From a bacterium BMS3Bbin14 (lineage in GTDB: Bacteria; Desulfobacterota; Desulfobulbia; Desulfobulbales; Desulfobulbaceae), in NCBI GenBank assembly GCA_002897615.1, contig BDTX01000017.1, positions 1 through 64,000 of the forward strand: DNA of 64,000 nucleotides. The letters run 5' to 3'. Of the stretch, positions 1 through 8,261 are shown piece by piece. Position 1 is the stretch's first letter. Each line of letters begins with the position of its first letter. The notes under the pieces are model-generated. The model was not told where the DNA came from. It saw only the letters and a program-made list of their open reading frames with translations, and searched no databases. The position numbers and the translations under genes were made by a program.

Positions 1-2
1 TC

Positions 3-263
3 ATCGCCGGTAATTATTATATTTATGTGACCAACTATGACTCCAGTTCCATCTCGGTTTTAAGACCCGGTCAACTCGGTCCTTCCTGGACTATTCCCCT
101 GTCCGGCCGGCCGCTGGAAATAGCCGAGGCGCCGAACAATAAATGGATCTACGTGGGCAACGAACAGGGGGACTGCATTTCCGTCGTCGACCCCGGCAAC
201 AGCAAGGTGGTGGGCAAGATAGAGCTTGGCGCCAGGCCCATGGGGATCGTGGTCCTGAGATAG
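3..263 (+). CDS. YVTN-family beta-propeller protein, C-terminal part
   Basis: The frame is open from the window edge and ends at 263; about 86 C-terminal residues are present and the start lies outside. It contains blade-like repeats: YYIYVTNYDSSSISV near the left edge and WIYVGNEQGDCISVVD further on, the YVTN/NHL-like pattern of surface or periplasmic propellers often predicted to be exported. The substrate or partner cannot be read from this fragment. Repeat families D and C follow directly, with no further gene before the next, oppositely oriented operon. Confidence 0.7.
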   Translation: MAGNYYIYVTNYDSSSISVLRPGQLGPSWTIPLSGRPLEIAEAPNNKWIYVGNEQGDCISVVDPGNSKVVGKIELGARPMGIVVLR

Positions 264-487
264 GACGCAGGGTGCGTTTTCCGCCCCATGAATTGGTGCA
301 TAGAATGCACCAATTCATGGATTGCTTTTTATACAATAGCCAGATAGACCCCGTAGGTTGGGTAGAGGAACGAAACCCAACAAATCTTAGCGTCATTCTC
401 TGCCGTTTGGTGGTTCCCAGGACGTAGGGTGCGTTTTACGCACCATGTGTTTTACGTACCATGAATTGGTGCATGGAATGCACCCTA
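262..487. repeat. Intergenic repeat cluster: two family D palindromes flanking one family C hairpin
   Basis: Two copies of the palindromic family D core (GTAGGGTGCGTTTTACGCACC-like, then ATGAATTGGTGCAT) lie at about 262-318 and 418-487. Between them, at 353-386, is a family C hairpin with arms GTTGGGT and ACCCAAC. Similar D copies occur near 15.4-15.6 kb and C copies near 18.0, 18.2 and 20.0 kb. I see no convincing gene here. Confidence 0.75.
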
Positions 488-1219
488 CCAGCCCTGGTCG
501 TTGATGATGTCGCCCCTGGTCGAGACGACCACCTGCCTGACAGGCACGGATGATCCCGCATTGTCATGGGCTTTTTTGATAATCTGCAGCATGGCCGCGC
601 AGCAGGGTACTTCCATAATCAGGATGGTCAGGGATTTGAGTTTCCTGGTCCGGAAGATTTCCGTGAACCGATCCACATACATCCCGGCGTCATCAAACTT
701 GGGGCAGCCCATCATCACCACCCGGCCGGTGATGAAATCGCGCTGTATCCCGGCATAGGCCACCGCCGTACAGTCTGCGGCAACCAGCAGGTCGCAATTC
801 TCCAGGAACGGCGCCGCCGGGGGGATGAGCCTGATCTGTACCGGCCAATGCGACAGGGCCGAGCCGGTTTGCGGGCCGGCAACGTTGGCTGCCTCGCATG
901 GTGAAACCGGGGACAGTGTCGTGAGCCGGGCGGAAGGACAGCCGCCGGCCGCCGGCCGGTCCTGTTTTTTCTTTTTTTCATCAAGAAAGGTCTGAACTGC
1001 GTCTTCATCGAATTCATCCGCCGCCCGTTCAACGATTTTCAGGGCTCCGGTCGGGCAGGCGCCCAGACAGGCGCCAAGACCGTCGCAAAGTTTATCCGCA
1101 GCCAGGCGGGCCTTGCCGTCAATGATCTCCAGGGAGCCTTCGGCACAGTCAGGCACGCATTCGCCGCAGCCGGTACATAGTTCTTCATCGATCTCGATGA
1201 TTTTTCGGACTGTTTTCAT
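485..1219 (-). CDS. Ferredoxin-like iron-sulfur protein of the hcp operon
   Basis: A 244-residue protein. The N-terminal 60 residues form a two-cluster ferredoxin domain: CTGCGECVPDC, then CDGLGACLGACP. The remaining two thirds are not a standard ferredoxin but hold spaced cysteines (AADCTA, MGCPKF, VPCCAAM). The start is the ATG at 1219 beginning MKTVRK; an upstream extension in frame looks non-coding. It is the last gene of the leftward hcp operon. Ferredoxin-like genes (called frdX) are known HcpR-regulon partners of hcp in sulfate reducers, so an electron-donor role for Hcp is likely but inferred. Confidence 0.8.
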   Translation of the reverse strand: MKTVRKIIEIDEELCTGCGECVPDCAEGSLEIIDGKARLAADKLCDGLGACLGACPTGALKIVERAADEFDEDAVQTFLDEKKKKQDRPAAGGCPSARLTTLSPVSPCEAANVAGPQTGSALSHWPVQIRLIPPAAPFLENCDLLVAADCTAVAYAGIQRDFITGRVVMMGCPKFDDAGMYVDRFTEIFRTRKLKSLTILIMEVPCCAAMLQIIKKAHDNAGSSVPVRQVVVSTRGDIINDQGW

Positions 1220-1280
1220 TATGTGTTTCCGCCTTATTTTTTGGACGTCTGGTATTTTGTAATTGAGGACCGATTTATAT

Positions 1281-2036
1281 TTATTGTCGATCCGTTTCGT
1301 CACGAACATATTGCCGCAGGGCTTTTTCCGCCGCCCTGCGGCCTGATCGGGTGAGGAACGAGGCCTGCAGTATTTTTTCGAGCCGTTCGGCGGTTGGTGC
1401 CTTTGCCCGGTACTTCTCGTCCAGGTTGACAATCAGATCGGCATCGTAGAGCACTTTGAAGTTCACGGTTTCCTGGTCCCGCGGCGTATGATGATGCCCG
1501 ATAATGTCACAGACCTCATCGATCAGTTCGGCCTGGGCCTTCAGACCGGCCAGCAGCTCCCGGGCCACCGGCGGCCCTTCCGAGTGCTGGTATTTTGCCG
1601 CGGATGAGTTGAATTTACGTTCGGCTTCCCGGATGCCGATATCATGGAGATAGGCGGCAGCCATGATGACCGCCATGTTGCCCTGCTCCTCCTTGCCGAT
1701 TTCATCGGCATGGGCGGCAACGTCTTGGGCATGTTTGATTCGTTTTCGATCCTGACCGAAATATTTGCGCATGGCCAGGGCGATCCTGTCCTTGAACAGG
1801 TCATCTCGTTTTGCCAGCATTTCAGGCGGCATGGAGCCGAGACACTGCTCGGCATAGGGGCAGTAGGAGGCGCAGCCGAAATCCATCGACGGATTAAGCA
1901 GCCGGTGCCCGCAGTGACTGCATTTGCGCTGGCTGTCATCCTTAAAGAATTCAACGCTGTGCCCGCAATGGGGGCACGTGGTTTCAAAAACGGCATCACC
2001 GCTCCAGTAGCGGCTGTCTTGTCCTGGACATTGCAT
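1281..2036 (-). CDS. Zinc-ribbon/HD-domain phosphohydrolase-like protein
   Basis: A 251-residue protein. The N-terminus has a CPHCGH/CSHCGH zinc ribbon followed by a Cys-rich stretch (CASYCPYAEQC). The rest is an HD domain: HAQDVAAHADEIG, then AYLHDIG with the metal-binding HD pair, IIGHHH, and a late Asp in YDADLIV. HD proteins hydrolyse phosphoesters, often nucleotides; the substrate here is unknown. The start is the ATG at 2036, preceded by GAGGA. It lies between the siroheme reductase gene (16 bp upstream) and the ferredoxin gene, so it is probably co-expressed with hcp; its role in nitrosative stress is not evident. Confidence 0.75.
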   Translation of the reverse strand: MQCPGQDSRYWSGDAVFETTCPHCGHSVEFFKDDSQRKCSHCGHRLLNPSMDFGCASYCPYAEQCLGSMPPEMLAKRDDLFKDRIALAMRKYFGQDRKRIKHAQDVAAHADEIGKEEQGNMAVIMAAAYLHDIGIREAERKFNSSAAKYQHSEGPPVARELLAGLKAQAELIDEVCDIIGHHHTPRDQETVNFKVLYDADLIVNLDEKYRAKAPTAERLEKILQASFLTRSGRRAAEKALRQYVRDETDRQ

Positions 2037-2052
2037 AGTTGATCCTCTGTGA

Positions 2053-2691
2053 TTATTCGAGTATGCCCTCCTTGAGGGCCTCAATGCCGAATCGTTCCAT
2101 GAAACGGGCACTGCGGGTTTTGTATGATGCCTGCTCGGTATAGAAATTAAGACATTTTTCAATCAGCGACACCGCCTCGTCATCATTTAAATTCTCGGCA
2201 ACCACGTCGCCGATTCTCGGCCGGCCGCCGGCATTGCCGCCGAAGATGAACCGCCAGCCTTTTTTTTCGGCCACCAGGCCGACATCGCGCACCCAGGATT
2301 CGCAACAGCACATGCGGCAGCCGGAAATTCCGACTTTGACCTTGTAGGGCAGCGGTCGGTCCAGCACCAGTTTGTCAAGGGCTTCGCCCATGGCCAACGA
2401 ATCGCCGCTGCCGTATTTGCACCATTGGCTGCCCGGGCAGGCCTGGACATTGTGGAGTCGATTACGGCTGTGCCGGGGCTTGTCATGGATATTCAACTCT
2501 TTTTTCAGGGCCTCGAGTTTTTCCGGTGACAGGCCCAGAAAGGAGAGGCGCTGGCCCCCGGTAATCTTGATCATGGGCGGGGCATACCGACCGGCGATTT
2601 TCGCCAGCCGCTCCAGGTCTTCCGTCGTCAACCAGCCAAGTTTTATTCCGGGCATGGTGGTATATGTTTTGTGGTTTTGCGAATCGGTCAT
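2053..2691 (-). CDS. Small assimilatory-type siroheme sulfite/nitrite reductase
   Basis: A 212-residue single-subunit siroheme/[4Fe-4S] protein. The cofactor motif is visible as ACPGSQWCKYG (C-x5-C) and GISGCRMCCCESW (C-x3-C). The N-terminal part (PPMIKITGGQRLSFLGL) matches the ferredoxin-like half of the nitrite/sulfite reductase fold. The size matches the roughly 220-residue low-spin sulfite reductase of Desulfovibrio rather than the 500-residue enzymes. The start ATG at 2691 follows GAGGAG closely. It is the second gene of the hcp operon; reduction of nitrite, hydroxylamine or sulfite are all possible, and context favours a nitrogen-oxide role. Confidence 0.8.
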   Translation of the reverse strand: MTDSQNHKTYTTMPGIKLGWLTTEDLERLAKIAGRYAPPMIKITGGQRLSFLGLSPEKLEALKKELNIHDKPRHSRNRLHNVQACPGSQWCKYGSGDSLAMGEALDKLVLDRPLPYKVKVGISGCRMCCCESWVRDVGLVAEKKGWRFIFGGNAGGRPRIGDVVAENLNDDEAVSLIEKCLNFYTEQASYKTRSARFMERFGIEALKEGILE

Positions 2692-2735
2692 GATTACTCC
2701 TCGATTTTCCTTTTGTTCATCCTGTTTGAGTTGTT

Positions 2736-2770
2736 GCCCTTGCCCGCCGGATGGATGCACGGGCAAGGGC
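2736..2770. other. Perfect 11-bp inverted repeat between hcp and the siroheme reductase gene
   Basis: The arms GCCCTTGCCCG (2736-2746) and CGGGCAAGGGC (2760-2770) are exactly complementary across a 13-nt loop. No T-run follows in the direction of operon transcription, so it is more likely an mRNA processing or stability structure, or a weak attenuator, than a canonical terminator. Confidence 0.55.
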
Positions 2771-2778
2771 AGGATGAT

Positions 2779-2832
2779 CCTGAATCCGTGAGCGTTCGAG
2801 AACGGTACAGATCAAGCCGTCACGGATCCAGG
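2779..2832 (+). mobile_element. Minimal 54-bp family A element (internal deletion)
   Basis: The left end (CCTGAATCCGTGAGCG, to AGAT) is joined directly to the right end (CAAGCCGTCACGG, to CCAGG) with the middle missing. It is flanked by the exact 5-bp duplication ATGAT at 2774-2778 and 2833-2837. It lies immediately beyond the hcp stop codon. Confidence 0.85.
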
Positions 2833-2839
2833 ATGATGG

Positions 2840-4471
2840 TTATCCGAGGATGGTCTTCAGGTCCTCCTCCGGGGTTGCCGCCAGGGGCTTGATGTCAAAG
2901 TTGTCCACCAGGACCTGCAGCACGGCCGGGCTTATAAACGTCGGCAGGGAGGGTCCCAGGCGGATGTCCTTTATCCCTAAATACAACAGGGTCAGCAGAA
3001 TGGCCACGGCTTTCTGTTCGTACCAGGAAAGAATTATGGACAGGGGCAGGTCGTTGACCCCGCAGTCAAAGGCATCGGCCAGGGCCACGGCGATCTGGAT
3101 GGCCGAGTAGGTATCATTGCACTGCCCCACATCGAGCAGCCGCGGAATCCCGCCGATATCACCGAGATTTTTATCAAAGAAGCGGAACTTGCCGCAGGCC
3201 AGGGTCAGGACCAGGCAGTCTGTGGGGACCTGCTCGACGAACTTGGTGTAATAGTCCCGGCCCGGTTTGGCGCCGTCGCAGCCGCCGACCAGAAAAAAGT
3301 GGCGGATAGCCTTGGTCTTGACGCCTTCGATGATCTTGTCGGCCACGCCGAGAACCGTGTTGCGGGCAAAACCGACCATGACGGTACCTTTGTCCGTGTC
3401 CTCGGTAAAGCCTGCCATCGACAGCGCCTTGTCAATGAGCGGGGTGTAATCCTTGTCCGTGATATTGTTGACGCCGGGCCAGCCCACCAGGCCGGTGGTG
3501 AAGACGCGGTCCCGGTAGGAGTCCAGCGGTTTCTGGATGCAGTTGGTGGTAAACAGCACCGGTCCCGGGAAGTCGGGGAGCTCCTTGTGCTGGTTCTGCC
3601 AGGCGGTGCCGAAATGACCATGGAAATGGTCGTACTTCTTGAGCTCGGGATAGCCGTGGGCCGGGAGCATCTCACCGTGGGTATAGATGTTGATCCCCTT
3701 GCCCTCGGTCTGCTCCAGCAGCAGGGCCAGGTCTTTCAGATCATGGCCGCTGATCAGGATGCACTTGCCTTTCTTGGCGCCCAGGGGCACGGTGGTCGGC
3801 ACGGGGTGGCCGTAAGTGCCGGTGTTGCCGGCATCCAGGATCTTCATGGCGAGCAGGTTGATTTCTCCGGCCTTGAGAGCGACGGCAACGCAGGCATCAA
3901 CGCTCAGGCCCGTGGTCATCAGGGCAACCAGGGCCTCATAGAGGAATCCGGCAATCGCATCGTCTTTCTGTCCGAGGATCCAGGCGTGGTCCGCATAGGC
4001 GGCAATGCCTTTTAAACCGTACAACAGGGTCTGTTTGAGGGAGCGGATATTCTCGTCTTCATCAAGAGTCCGGATATAGTCAAGAGCGGCACCCTGAGCG
4101 GCCAGGCCGTCGATACTGTCGGCCGGGGTAAAGGTAGCGGCCGCCTGGTCGAAATCAGTCCGACCGCCGGCGGCGGCGACTTTCGCTTTCACGGACTCGC
4201 GCAGTTCCACGGCCCGCTTGATCAGTTCCTGGAAGCGGGCCGGATCAAAATCCACGTTGGTCAGGGTGGAAAAGATGGCCTGCATGGTGAAGAGATCGGC
4301 CTCTTCGTCCACGATGCCTCTCCTGCGTCCCTCGGCGGCATACAGGGCCAGGCCCTGGACTCCATGCATCAGCAGGTCCTGGAGGTCCGAGACTTCCGGT
4401 TTTTTCCCGCACGCCCCGATCTTGCTGCATCCGGTCCCTTGAGCTGTCTGTTCACATTGATTGCAAAACAT
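2840..4471 (-). CDS. hcp: Hybrid-cluster protein (hydroxylamine reductase)
   Basis: A 543-residue protein starting MFCNQCEQTAQGTGCSK. Cysteines 3, 6, 15 and 21 follow the C-x2-C-x8-C-x5-C pattern of class I (Desulfovibrio-type) Hcp. Downstream are the expected hybrid-cluster ligand regions (THGEMLPAHGYPEL, FTTNCIQKP, VGGCDGAKPGRDYY, LACGKFRF). Hcp reduces hydroxylamine in vitro and is tied to nitric oxide detoxification and S-nitrosylation. The start is the ATG at 4471 with AGGAG 8 nt upstream; a longer reading to 4543 has no support. It is the first gene of the leftward operon. The 5' leader is predicted at about 200 nt from the HcpR-type promoter near 4680. Confidence 0.95.
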   Translation of the reverse strand: MFCNQCEQTAQGTGCSKIGACGKKPEVSDLQDLLMHGVQGLALYAAEGRRRGIVDEEADLFTMQAIFSTLTNVDFDPARFQELIKRAVELRESVKAKVAAAGGRTDFDQAAATFTPADSIDGLAAQGAALDYIRTLDEDENIRSLKQTLLYGLKGIAAYADHAWILGQKDDAIAGFLYEALVALMTTGLSVDACVAVALKAGEINLLAMKILDAGNTGTYGHPVPTTVPLGAKKGKCILISGHDLKDLALLLEQTEGKGINIYTHGEMLPAHGYPELKKYDHFHGHFGTAWQNQHKELPDFPGPVLFTTNCIQKPLDSYRDRVFTTGLVGWPGVNNITDKDYTPLIDKALSMAGFTEDTDKGTVMVGFARNTVLGVADKIIEGVKTKAIRHFFLVGGCDGAKPGRDYYTKFVEQVPTDCLVLTLACGKFRFFDKNLGDIGGIPRLLDVGQCNDTYSAIQIAVALADAFDCGVNDLPLSIILSWYEQKAVAILLTLLYLGIKDIRLGPSLPTFISPAVLQVLVDNFDIKPLAATPEEDLKTILG

Positions 4472-4679
4472 TGTTGTTCTCCTCTGTCTGGTTAGTGCCC
4501 ATCCAGAAATGGTCTTTTTGCCCGATCTCGGCGTTATACTCAAAAAATAATCCTCGGAATATTACTTATATGCCTGCGGTTATTTTTTTTCGCATGCCTT
4601 GATCTCGAACAAAAATCCTCGTTTCTGGACGGACACGAGTTGTTAATAGTGTTTATTTTTCGTTTCGGATTATGATTTA

Positions 4680-4685
4680 ATCATA
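4680..4685 (-). promoter_or_regulatory. Predicted -10 box of the hcp promoter
   Basis: TATGAT is read on the minus strand. Its spacing places the HcpR-type palindrome about 41 nt upstream of the implied start point, the class II activator geometry of CRP/FNR regulators. The transcription start is inferred. Confidence 0.5.
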
Positions 4686-4705
4686 CGCCATTTGTGATCC
4701 TTTCC

Positions 4706-4721
4706 ATTGACCTAGGTCAAA
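4706..4721. promoter_or_regulatory. HcpR operator palindrome
   Basis: ATTGACCTAGGTCAAA is a perfect TTGACC-N2-GGTCAA palindrome, the consensus described for HcpR of sulfate reducers. It lies between the divergent hcp and hcpR genes, centred about 31 bp upstream of the hcpR ATG. It would suit activation of hcp and autoregulation of hcpR. Confidence 0.85.
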
Positions 4722-4744
4722 AATAATTTTTTTTAGAGCAGCAC

Positions 4745-5410
4745 ATGGACAAAAAAAAGAAAATTATGGCCGGCAGCCTCTTGTTTTCAGGTATTCCCGA
4801 CGCGCAGCTCGACGAAGTCGCCGCCATTGCGGTGGATAAAACCTGTCGCCGGGGCGAATCGATTTTTTTCGAAGGCGACGAAGGCACCGGCTTTTACATG
4901 GTTGTCGAGGGGCAGGTTAAAATCTACAAGATGTCCTTTGACGGCAAGGAGCAGATTCTGCATATTTTTGGTCCGGGTGAGCCCTTTGGCGAGGTGCCGG
5001 TTTTTCACGGCCAGCCTTTTCCCGCCAACGCGATGGCCCTGGTCAATTCGAGCCTGCTCTTTTTCCCGCGCCGTCAATTTGTGGACCTGGTGACGGCCAA
5101 CCCTTCACTGGCCCTTAACATGCTGGCCATGCTCTCTTTTCGGCTGCGGCGTTTCGCGGCCCAGATCGAGAGTCTTTCCCTGAAAGAAGTCCCCGGCCGC
5201 CTGGCCGCCTATATCGTGTACCTGGCGGAAGAACAGGGGGCAACAGAACGGGTTACCCTGGATATTCCCAAGGGTCAGCTGGCCAGCCTGCTGGGGACCA
5301 TCCCGGAGACCCTGTCACGGATTTTTGCCAGGATGACGGAGGAGGGCCTGATCCGGGTCGACGGCCGGACGATCCTGATTGATGATTTCGAGAGGCTAAG
5401 GGAGTGGTAA
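4745..5410 (+). CDS. hcpR: CRP/FNR-family regulator HcpR
   Basis: A 221-residue protein: an N-terminal cyclic-nucleotide-binding-like beta-barrel (about 10-130; EGDEGTGFYMVVEGQVKIY, FGPGEPFGEVPVFHG), a dimer helix, and a C-terminal winged helix-turn-helix (about 150-215) with recognition-helix region QLASLLGTIPETLSRIFARM. It lacks the N-terminal cysteine cluster of FNR. Divergence from hcp across an exact HcpR-type operator identifies it as HcpR, a nitrosative-stress and nitrogen-oxide regulator in anaerobes. The start ATG is at 4745. Its 3' end overlaps the convergent L,D-transpeptidase gene by 15 bp. Confidence 0.88.
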   Translation: MDKKKKIMAGSLLFSGIPDAQLDEVAAIAVDKTCRRGESIFFEGDEGTGFYMVVEGQVKIYKMSFDGKEQILHIFGPGEPFGEVPVFHGQPFPANAMALVNSSLLFFPRRQFVDLVTANPSLALNMLAMLSFRLRRFAAQIESLSLKEVPGRLAAYIVYLAEEQGATERVTLDIPKGQLASLLGTIPETLSRIFARMTEEGLIRVDGRTILIDDFERLREW

Positions 5411-6196
5411 CGGTTTACCGGCCCCAACGGGCCGTGGCGCCTTGGCCTGTTTTATATTTTCCGTCACGACATACCTGCCGTTACTGCACGTGATGAGCGG
5501 GACCCGGTGCGTCTGTGCAAAGGCGTTATAGCCTTCCCTGAGGTTGTTCCAGAAACCAAGCCACGGCGAGTCGCGGAACTTATGCATGTTGGCGGCCGTG
5601 AGCGGAAACGGAAAGATGTGAACGTCGAATTCGTTCTGGCCGTGAGACAGGGCGGCATAAGCAAGGGTATAGATTTCTTCTATCCGGTAGTTGTTCATGG
5701 CGAAACATCCCCGGGATGAACAGTCGCCATGCACCATGATGTCACTGCCGGTCCGGCCCAGCGAGGTGTCGTATTCGTTGGGGTAGCCGATATTGAAGGC
5801 AAGGTGGTAGTTGCTCAGCGGATTCATCTGCCGGGCCGTGACGGTATAAAACCCTTCCGGACTCTGCCAGTCCCCCTCCTGGAGTTTCGGGCCGGGATAG
5901 CCGGAGTAACTGCAGATCGGGTATGATTTGAACAATCGATACCGGTCGTCCTTTTTCAGCCAGACTTCGAGCTCGCCGGGGAGCTTGAAGATCCGGATAA
6001 AGATGGGGCTGCCCAGGCTTAATCCCTTCTTTGCCAGCTCTTTTTTTAACCTGGGAGACACCCTGGAGATGATGGCCGCTACTTTATCCGTGACCGGCTG
6101 GTCTTCCCTGGCCATGACAACTGTTGCCGAATTCTGCCAGGCGATAATGAAAAGAAGAACCGGAACAAGGTTCAGAAATCGGCGATAATGCTGCAT
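5396..6196 (-). CDS. L,D-transpeptidase (YkuD/ErfK family), exported
   Basis: A 266-residue protein with an N-terminal hydrophobic signal (FLNLVPVLLFIIAW) ending near residue 29. The YkuD domain carries the catalytic motif as MVHGDCSSRGCFAMNN, with the expected His and nucleophilic Cys. Upstream are the typical substrate-loop strands (VWLKKDDRYRLFKSYPIC, SPEGFYTV). Such enzymes make 3-3 cross-links or attach proteins to peptidoglycan in the periplasm. The start ATG at 6196 has a weak AGGCGG upstream. The 3' end overlaps hcpR by 15 bp; function appears unrelated to HcpR. Confidence 0.87.
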   Translation of the reverse strand: MQHYRRFLNLVPVLLFIIAWQNSATVVMAREDQPVTDKVAAIISRVSPRLKKELAKKGLSLGSPIFIRIFKLPGELEVWLKKDDRYRLFKSYPICSYSGYPGPKLQEGDWQSPEGFYTVTARQMNPLSNYHLAFNIGYPNEYDTSLGRTGSDIMVHGDCSSRGCFAMNNYRIEEIYTLAYAALSHGQNEFDVHIFPFPLTAANMHKFRDSPWLGFWNNLREGYNAFAQTHRVPLITCSNGRYVVTENIKQAKAPRPVGAGKPLPLP

Positions 6197-6393
6197 GCGA
6201 TGTTCCGCCTCCTGTGCGGGCCGGTTATACCGGCCGGATGGATAAACATTATCATTAATTATATTGAGAGCAAATGGGAATGTCCATAAAAAAGCAGTGA
6301 ATGGTACCGCGGCTTATTGTTTCGCTGCGGTTAGCCGGTTGTGGACGTCCTGCCTGGTCTCGACGCCGATCCCCTTTCCCAGGCAGGGACGGA

Positions 6394-7434
6394 TTATTTC
6401 AGCACCGGATGCGGGGTGCTGTCTGTTGGTGCTGGCAGGATAGGGTACTCCACCTGCGGCTGCTTGCCGGTGGTAGCCTGCAAAAAGTCCACGATCAGGT
6501 CGACCTCGTTGTTCGTTAAGGTGGCGCCGAGTTGCGCTGAACCCATGATCGCTACCGCTTCCCGGAGGCTCCATACCCTGCCGGAATGGAAATATGGCGC
6601 GGTCAGGGCAATATTGCGCAGGGAAGGGGCCTTGAAAACATATTTGTCCCCCTTGTTTTTGGTGACTTTATAGCGACCTTGGTCCCCGGCCATGATTGTC
6701 TTGGCCGGCGCCTTCACCACGCCAAAGGGATAATAGCCTTCACCCCCCATATTTACGCCGCTATGGCAGTATTGGCAGCCTTTTTTCATGAAGATCTGCA
6801 GCCCCTTCTTCGCCGCAGTGCTCATCGCTCCCTGCTCACCGCGCAAAAAGCGGTCAAACGGGGAGTCCGGGGTGAGCAGGGTTGCTTCAAAGGCCTCGAT
6901 CGCCCTGGCCATGTTATCAAAGGTGACCGGGGCCTTGGCCGCCGGAAAAGCCTTGCGGAAGAGTTTCTGGTACCCGGGCATGCTGTTTAGGGTTTTTAAC
7001 ACGTTTTTCGGGGTGTTATTCATTTCAACACTGGCCTGTACCGGTCCCTTGGCCTGTTCGGCAAGGTCTGGTGCCCGGCCGTCCCAGAACTGCGCTACAT
7101 TGAATACCGAGTTGAAGACGGTCGGCGCGTTCCGCGGTCCCCTGCGCCAGCCATGACCGGTTGAGGTCTCCTGGAAATCAGCGCCGCCCATACCCAGGTT
7201 ATGGCAGGTATTGCAGCTGATCAAGGCACTTTTGGAAAGCCTCGGGTCGAAATATAACATTTTCCCAAGTTCAATCTTGGCCGGAGTGACGGGATTGCCT
7301 TTCAGCTCCGGCGTGACCGTGGGAATAGGTTTAAAGACCTGCAAGGCTTCGTTTCTGAGAGAGTTGCCGGCCATGACCGGCTGAAAGGAAAAACACAGTA
7401 TGGCAGTCAATGTCGCTCCTGTTCTCCATTTCAT
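6394..7434 (-). CDS. ccpA: Di-haem cytochrome c peroxidase
   Basis: A 346-residue periplasmic protein with a signal peptide (LTAILCFSFQPVMAG) and two haem c sites, CNTCH near residue 75 and CQYCH near residue 222. Surrounding motifs are standard for bacterial CcpA/MauG-type proteins (LGKMLYFDPRLS, NAPTVFNSVFN, QFWDGRAPDL, FKAPSLRNIALTAPYFHSG). It reduces hydrogen peroxide with electrons from small c-type cytochromes. The ATG at 7434 is chosen because AGGAGG lies 7 nt upstream. It lies 36 bp downstream of rubrerythrin on the same strand, so the two form a likely peroxide-defence pair. Confidence 0.93.
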   Translation of the reverse strand: MKWRTGATLTAILCFSFQPVMAGNSLRNEALQVFKPIPTVTPELKGNPVTPAKIELGKMLYFDPRLSKSALISCNTCHNLGMGGADFQETSTGHGWRRGPRNAPTVFNSVFNVAQFWDGRAPDLAEQAKGPVQASVEMNNTPKNVLKTLNSMPGYQKLFRKAFPAAKAPVTFDNMARAIEAFEATLLTPDSPFDRFLRGEQGAMSTAAKKGLQIFMKKGCQYCHSGVNMGGEGYYPFGVVKAPAKTIMAGDQGRYKVTKNKGDKYVFKAPSLRNIALTAPYFHSGRVWSLREAVAIMGSAQLGATLTNNEVDLIVDFLQATTGKQPQVEYPILPAPTDSTPHPVLK

Positions 7435-7470
7435 AATCAATCCTCCTCGCTTGGGTAATGATCCAGGTTA

Positions 7471-8046
7471 TCACCAGTTTTCGCCGAGAAGTTCAAAGTG
7501 GTCCCGCTTGTGGGCGCAGGCCGGACAAACGTCGGGGGCCTCGGTCCCCTCGTGGAGATAGCCGCAGTTGCGGCAGCGCCATGTCTTGGTCGTCTCTCTT
7601 TTAAAGACCCGGTCGCCGGTTATATTCGCGGCCAGGGCCAGGTAGCGCTTCTCATGCTGTTTCTCCGCCACCGCAATCGCCATGAATATATCGGCAATGT
7701 CTGCGAAACCTTCTTGGCGCGCCACCTCGGCAAAAGAGGGATACATAGTGGAGTGTTCGTAATTTTCGCCGGCCGCCGATGCCTTGAGGTTGTCCAGGGT
7801 GGTGCCGATGACGCCGGCCGGAAAAGAGCCGGCAATCTCAACCTCGCCGCCCTTGAGCAATTTGAACAGCCTCTTGGCGTGTTCTTTCTCCTGGTCGGCC
7901 GTCTCTGCGAAAATGGCCGACATCTGTACATATCCCTCCTTCTTGGCCTGCGAGGCGAAGTAGGTGTAGCGGTTCCTGGCCTGGGATTCGCCAGCGAAAG
8001 CGGTGAGGATGTTTTTTTCGGTTTGGGTGCCTTTGAGATTTGCCAT
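7471..8046 (-). CDS. rbr: Rubrerythrin
   Basis: A 191-residue protein. The N-terminal ferritin-like four-helix domain supplies the di-iron ligands (AGESQARNRY, QEKEHAKRLF, ARQEGF, AEKQHEKRY). The C-terminal rubredoxin-like domain has CRNCGY and CPACAH, giving the FeS4 site. Cytosolic peroxide reductase typical of anaerobes. The start ATG at 8046 follows GAGGTAG. About 250 bp of AT-rich sequence separates it from the upstream thioredoxin-fold gene, so it probably has its own promoter there. It is followed by ccpA. Confidence 0.96.
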   Translation of the reverse strand: MANLKGTQTEKNILTAFAGESQARNRYTYFASQAKKEGYVQMSAIFAETADQEKEHAKRLFKLLKGGEVEIAGSFPAGVIGTTLDNLKASAAGENYEHSTMYPSFAEVARQEGFADIADIFMAIAVAEKQHEKRYLALAANITGDRVFKRETTKTWRCRNCGYLHEGTEAPDVCPACAHKRDHFELLGENW

Positions 8047-8261
8047 TTTTTCTACCTCATTTCGTTTGTTTTTCCGGGTTTGTTTTTTTTGGGCTTAGGG
8101 GCCGTTGACAAAATAACGTCATGTTTTCGCATTTCGCTTTCGGGCTTCCGTTTCCCTTGTGAACTGAGATTCTATGCAAAGAAATCACTCTGTTCAAGGA
8201 AGTCGCCGTCGTTATATGACCACATCGGAAGGATTATTCTTATTATCTAAGAACAATTATT

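Noticed and set aside
2736-2770. Rho-independent terminator after hcp
   Set aside because: The stem is perfect but no U-tract follows in the transcribed direction, and the downstream genes look like part of the same operon.
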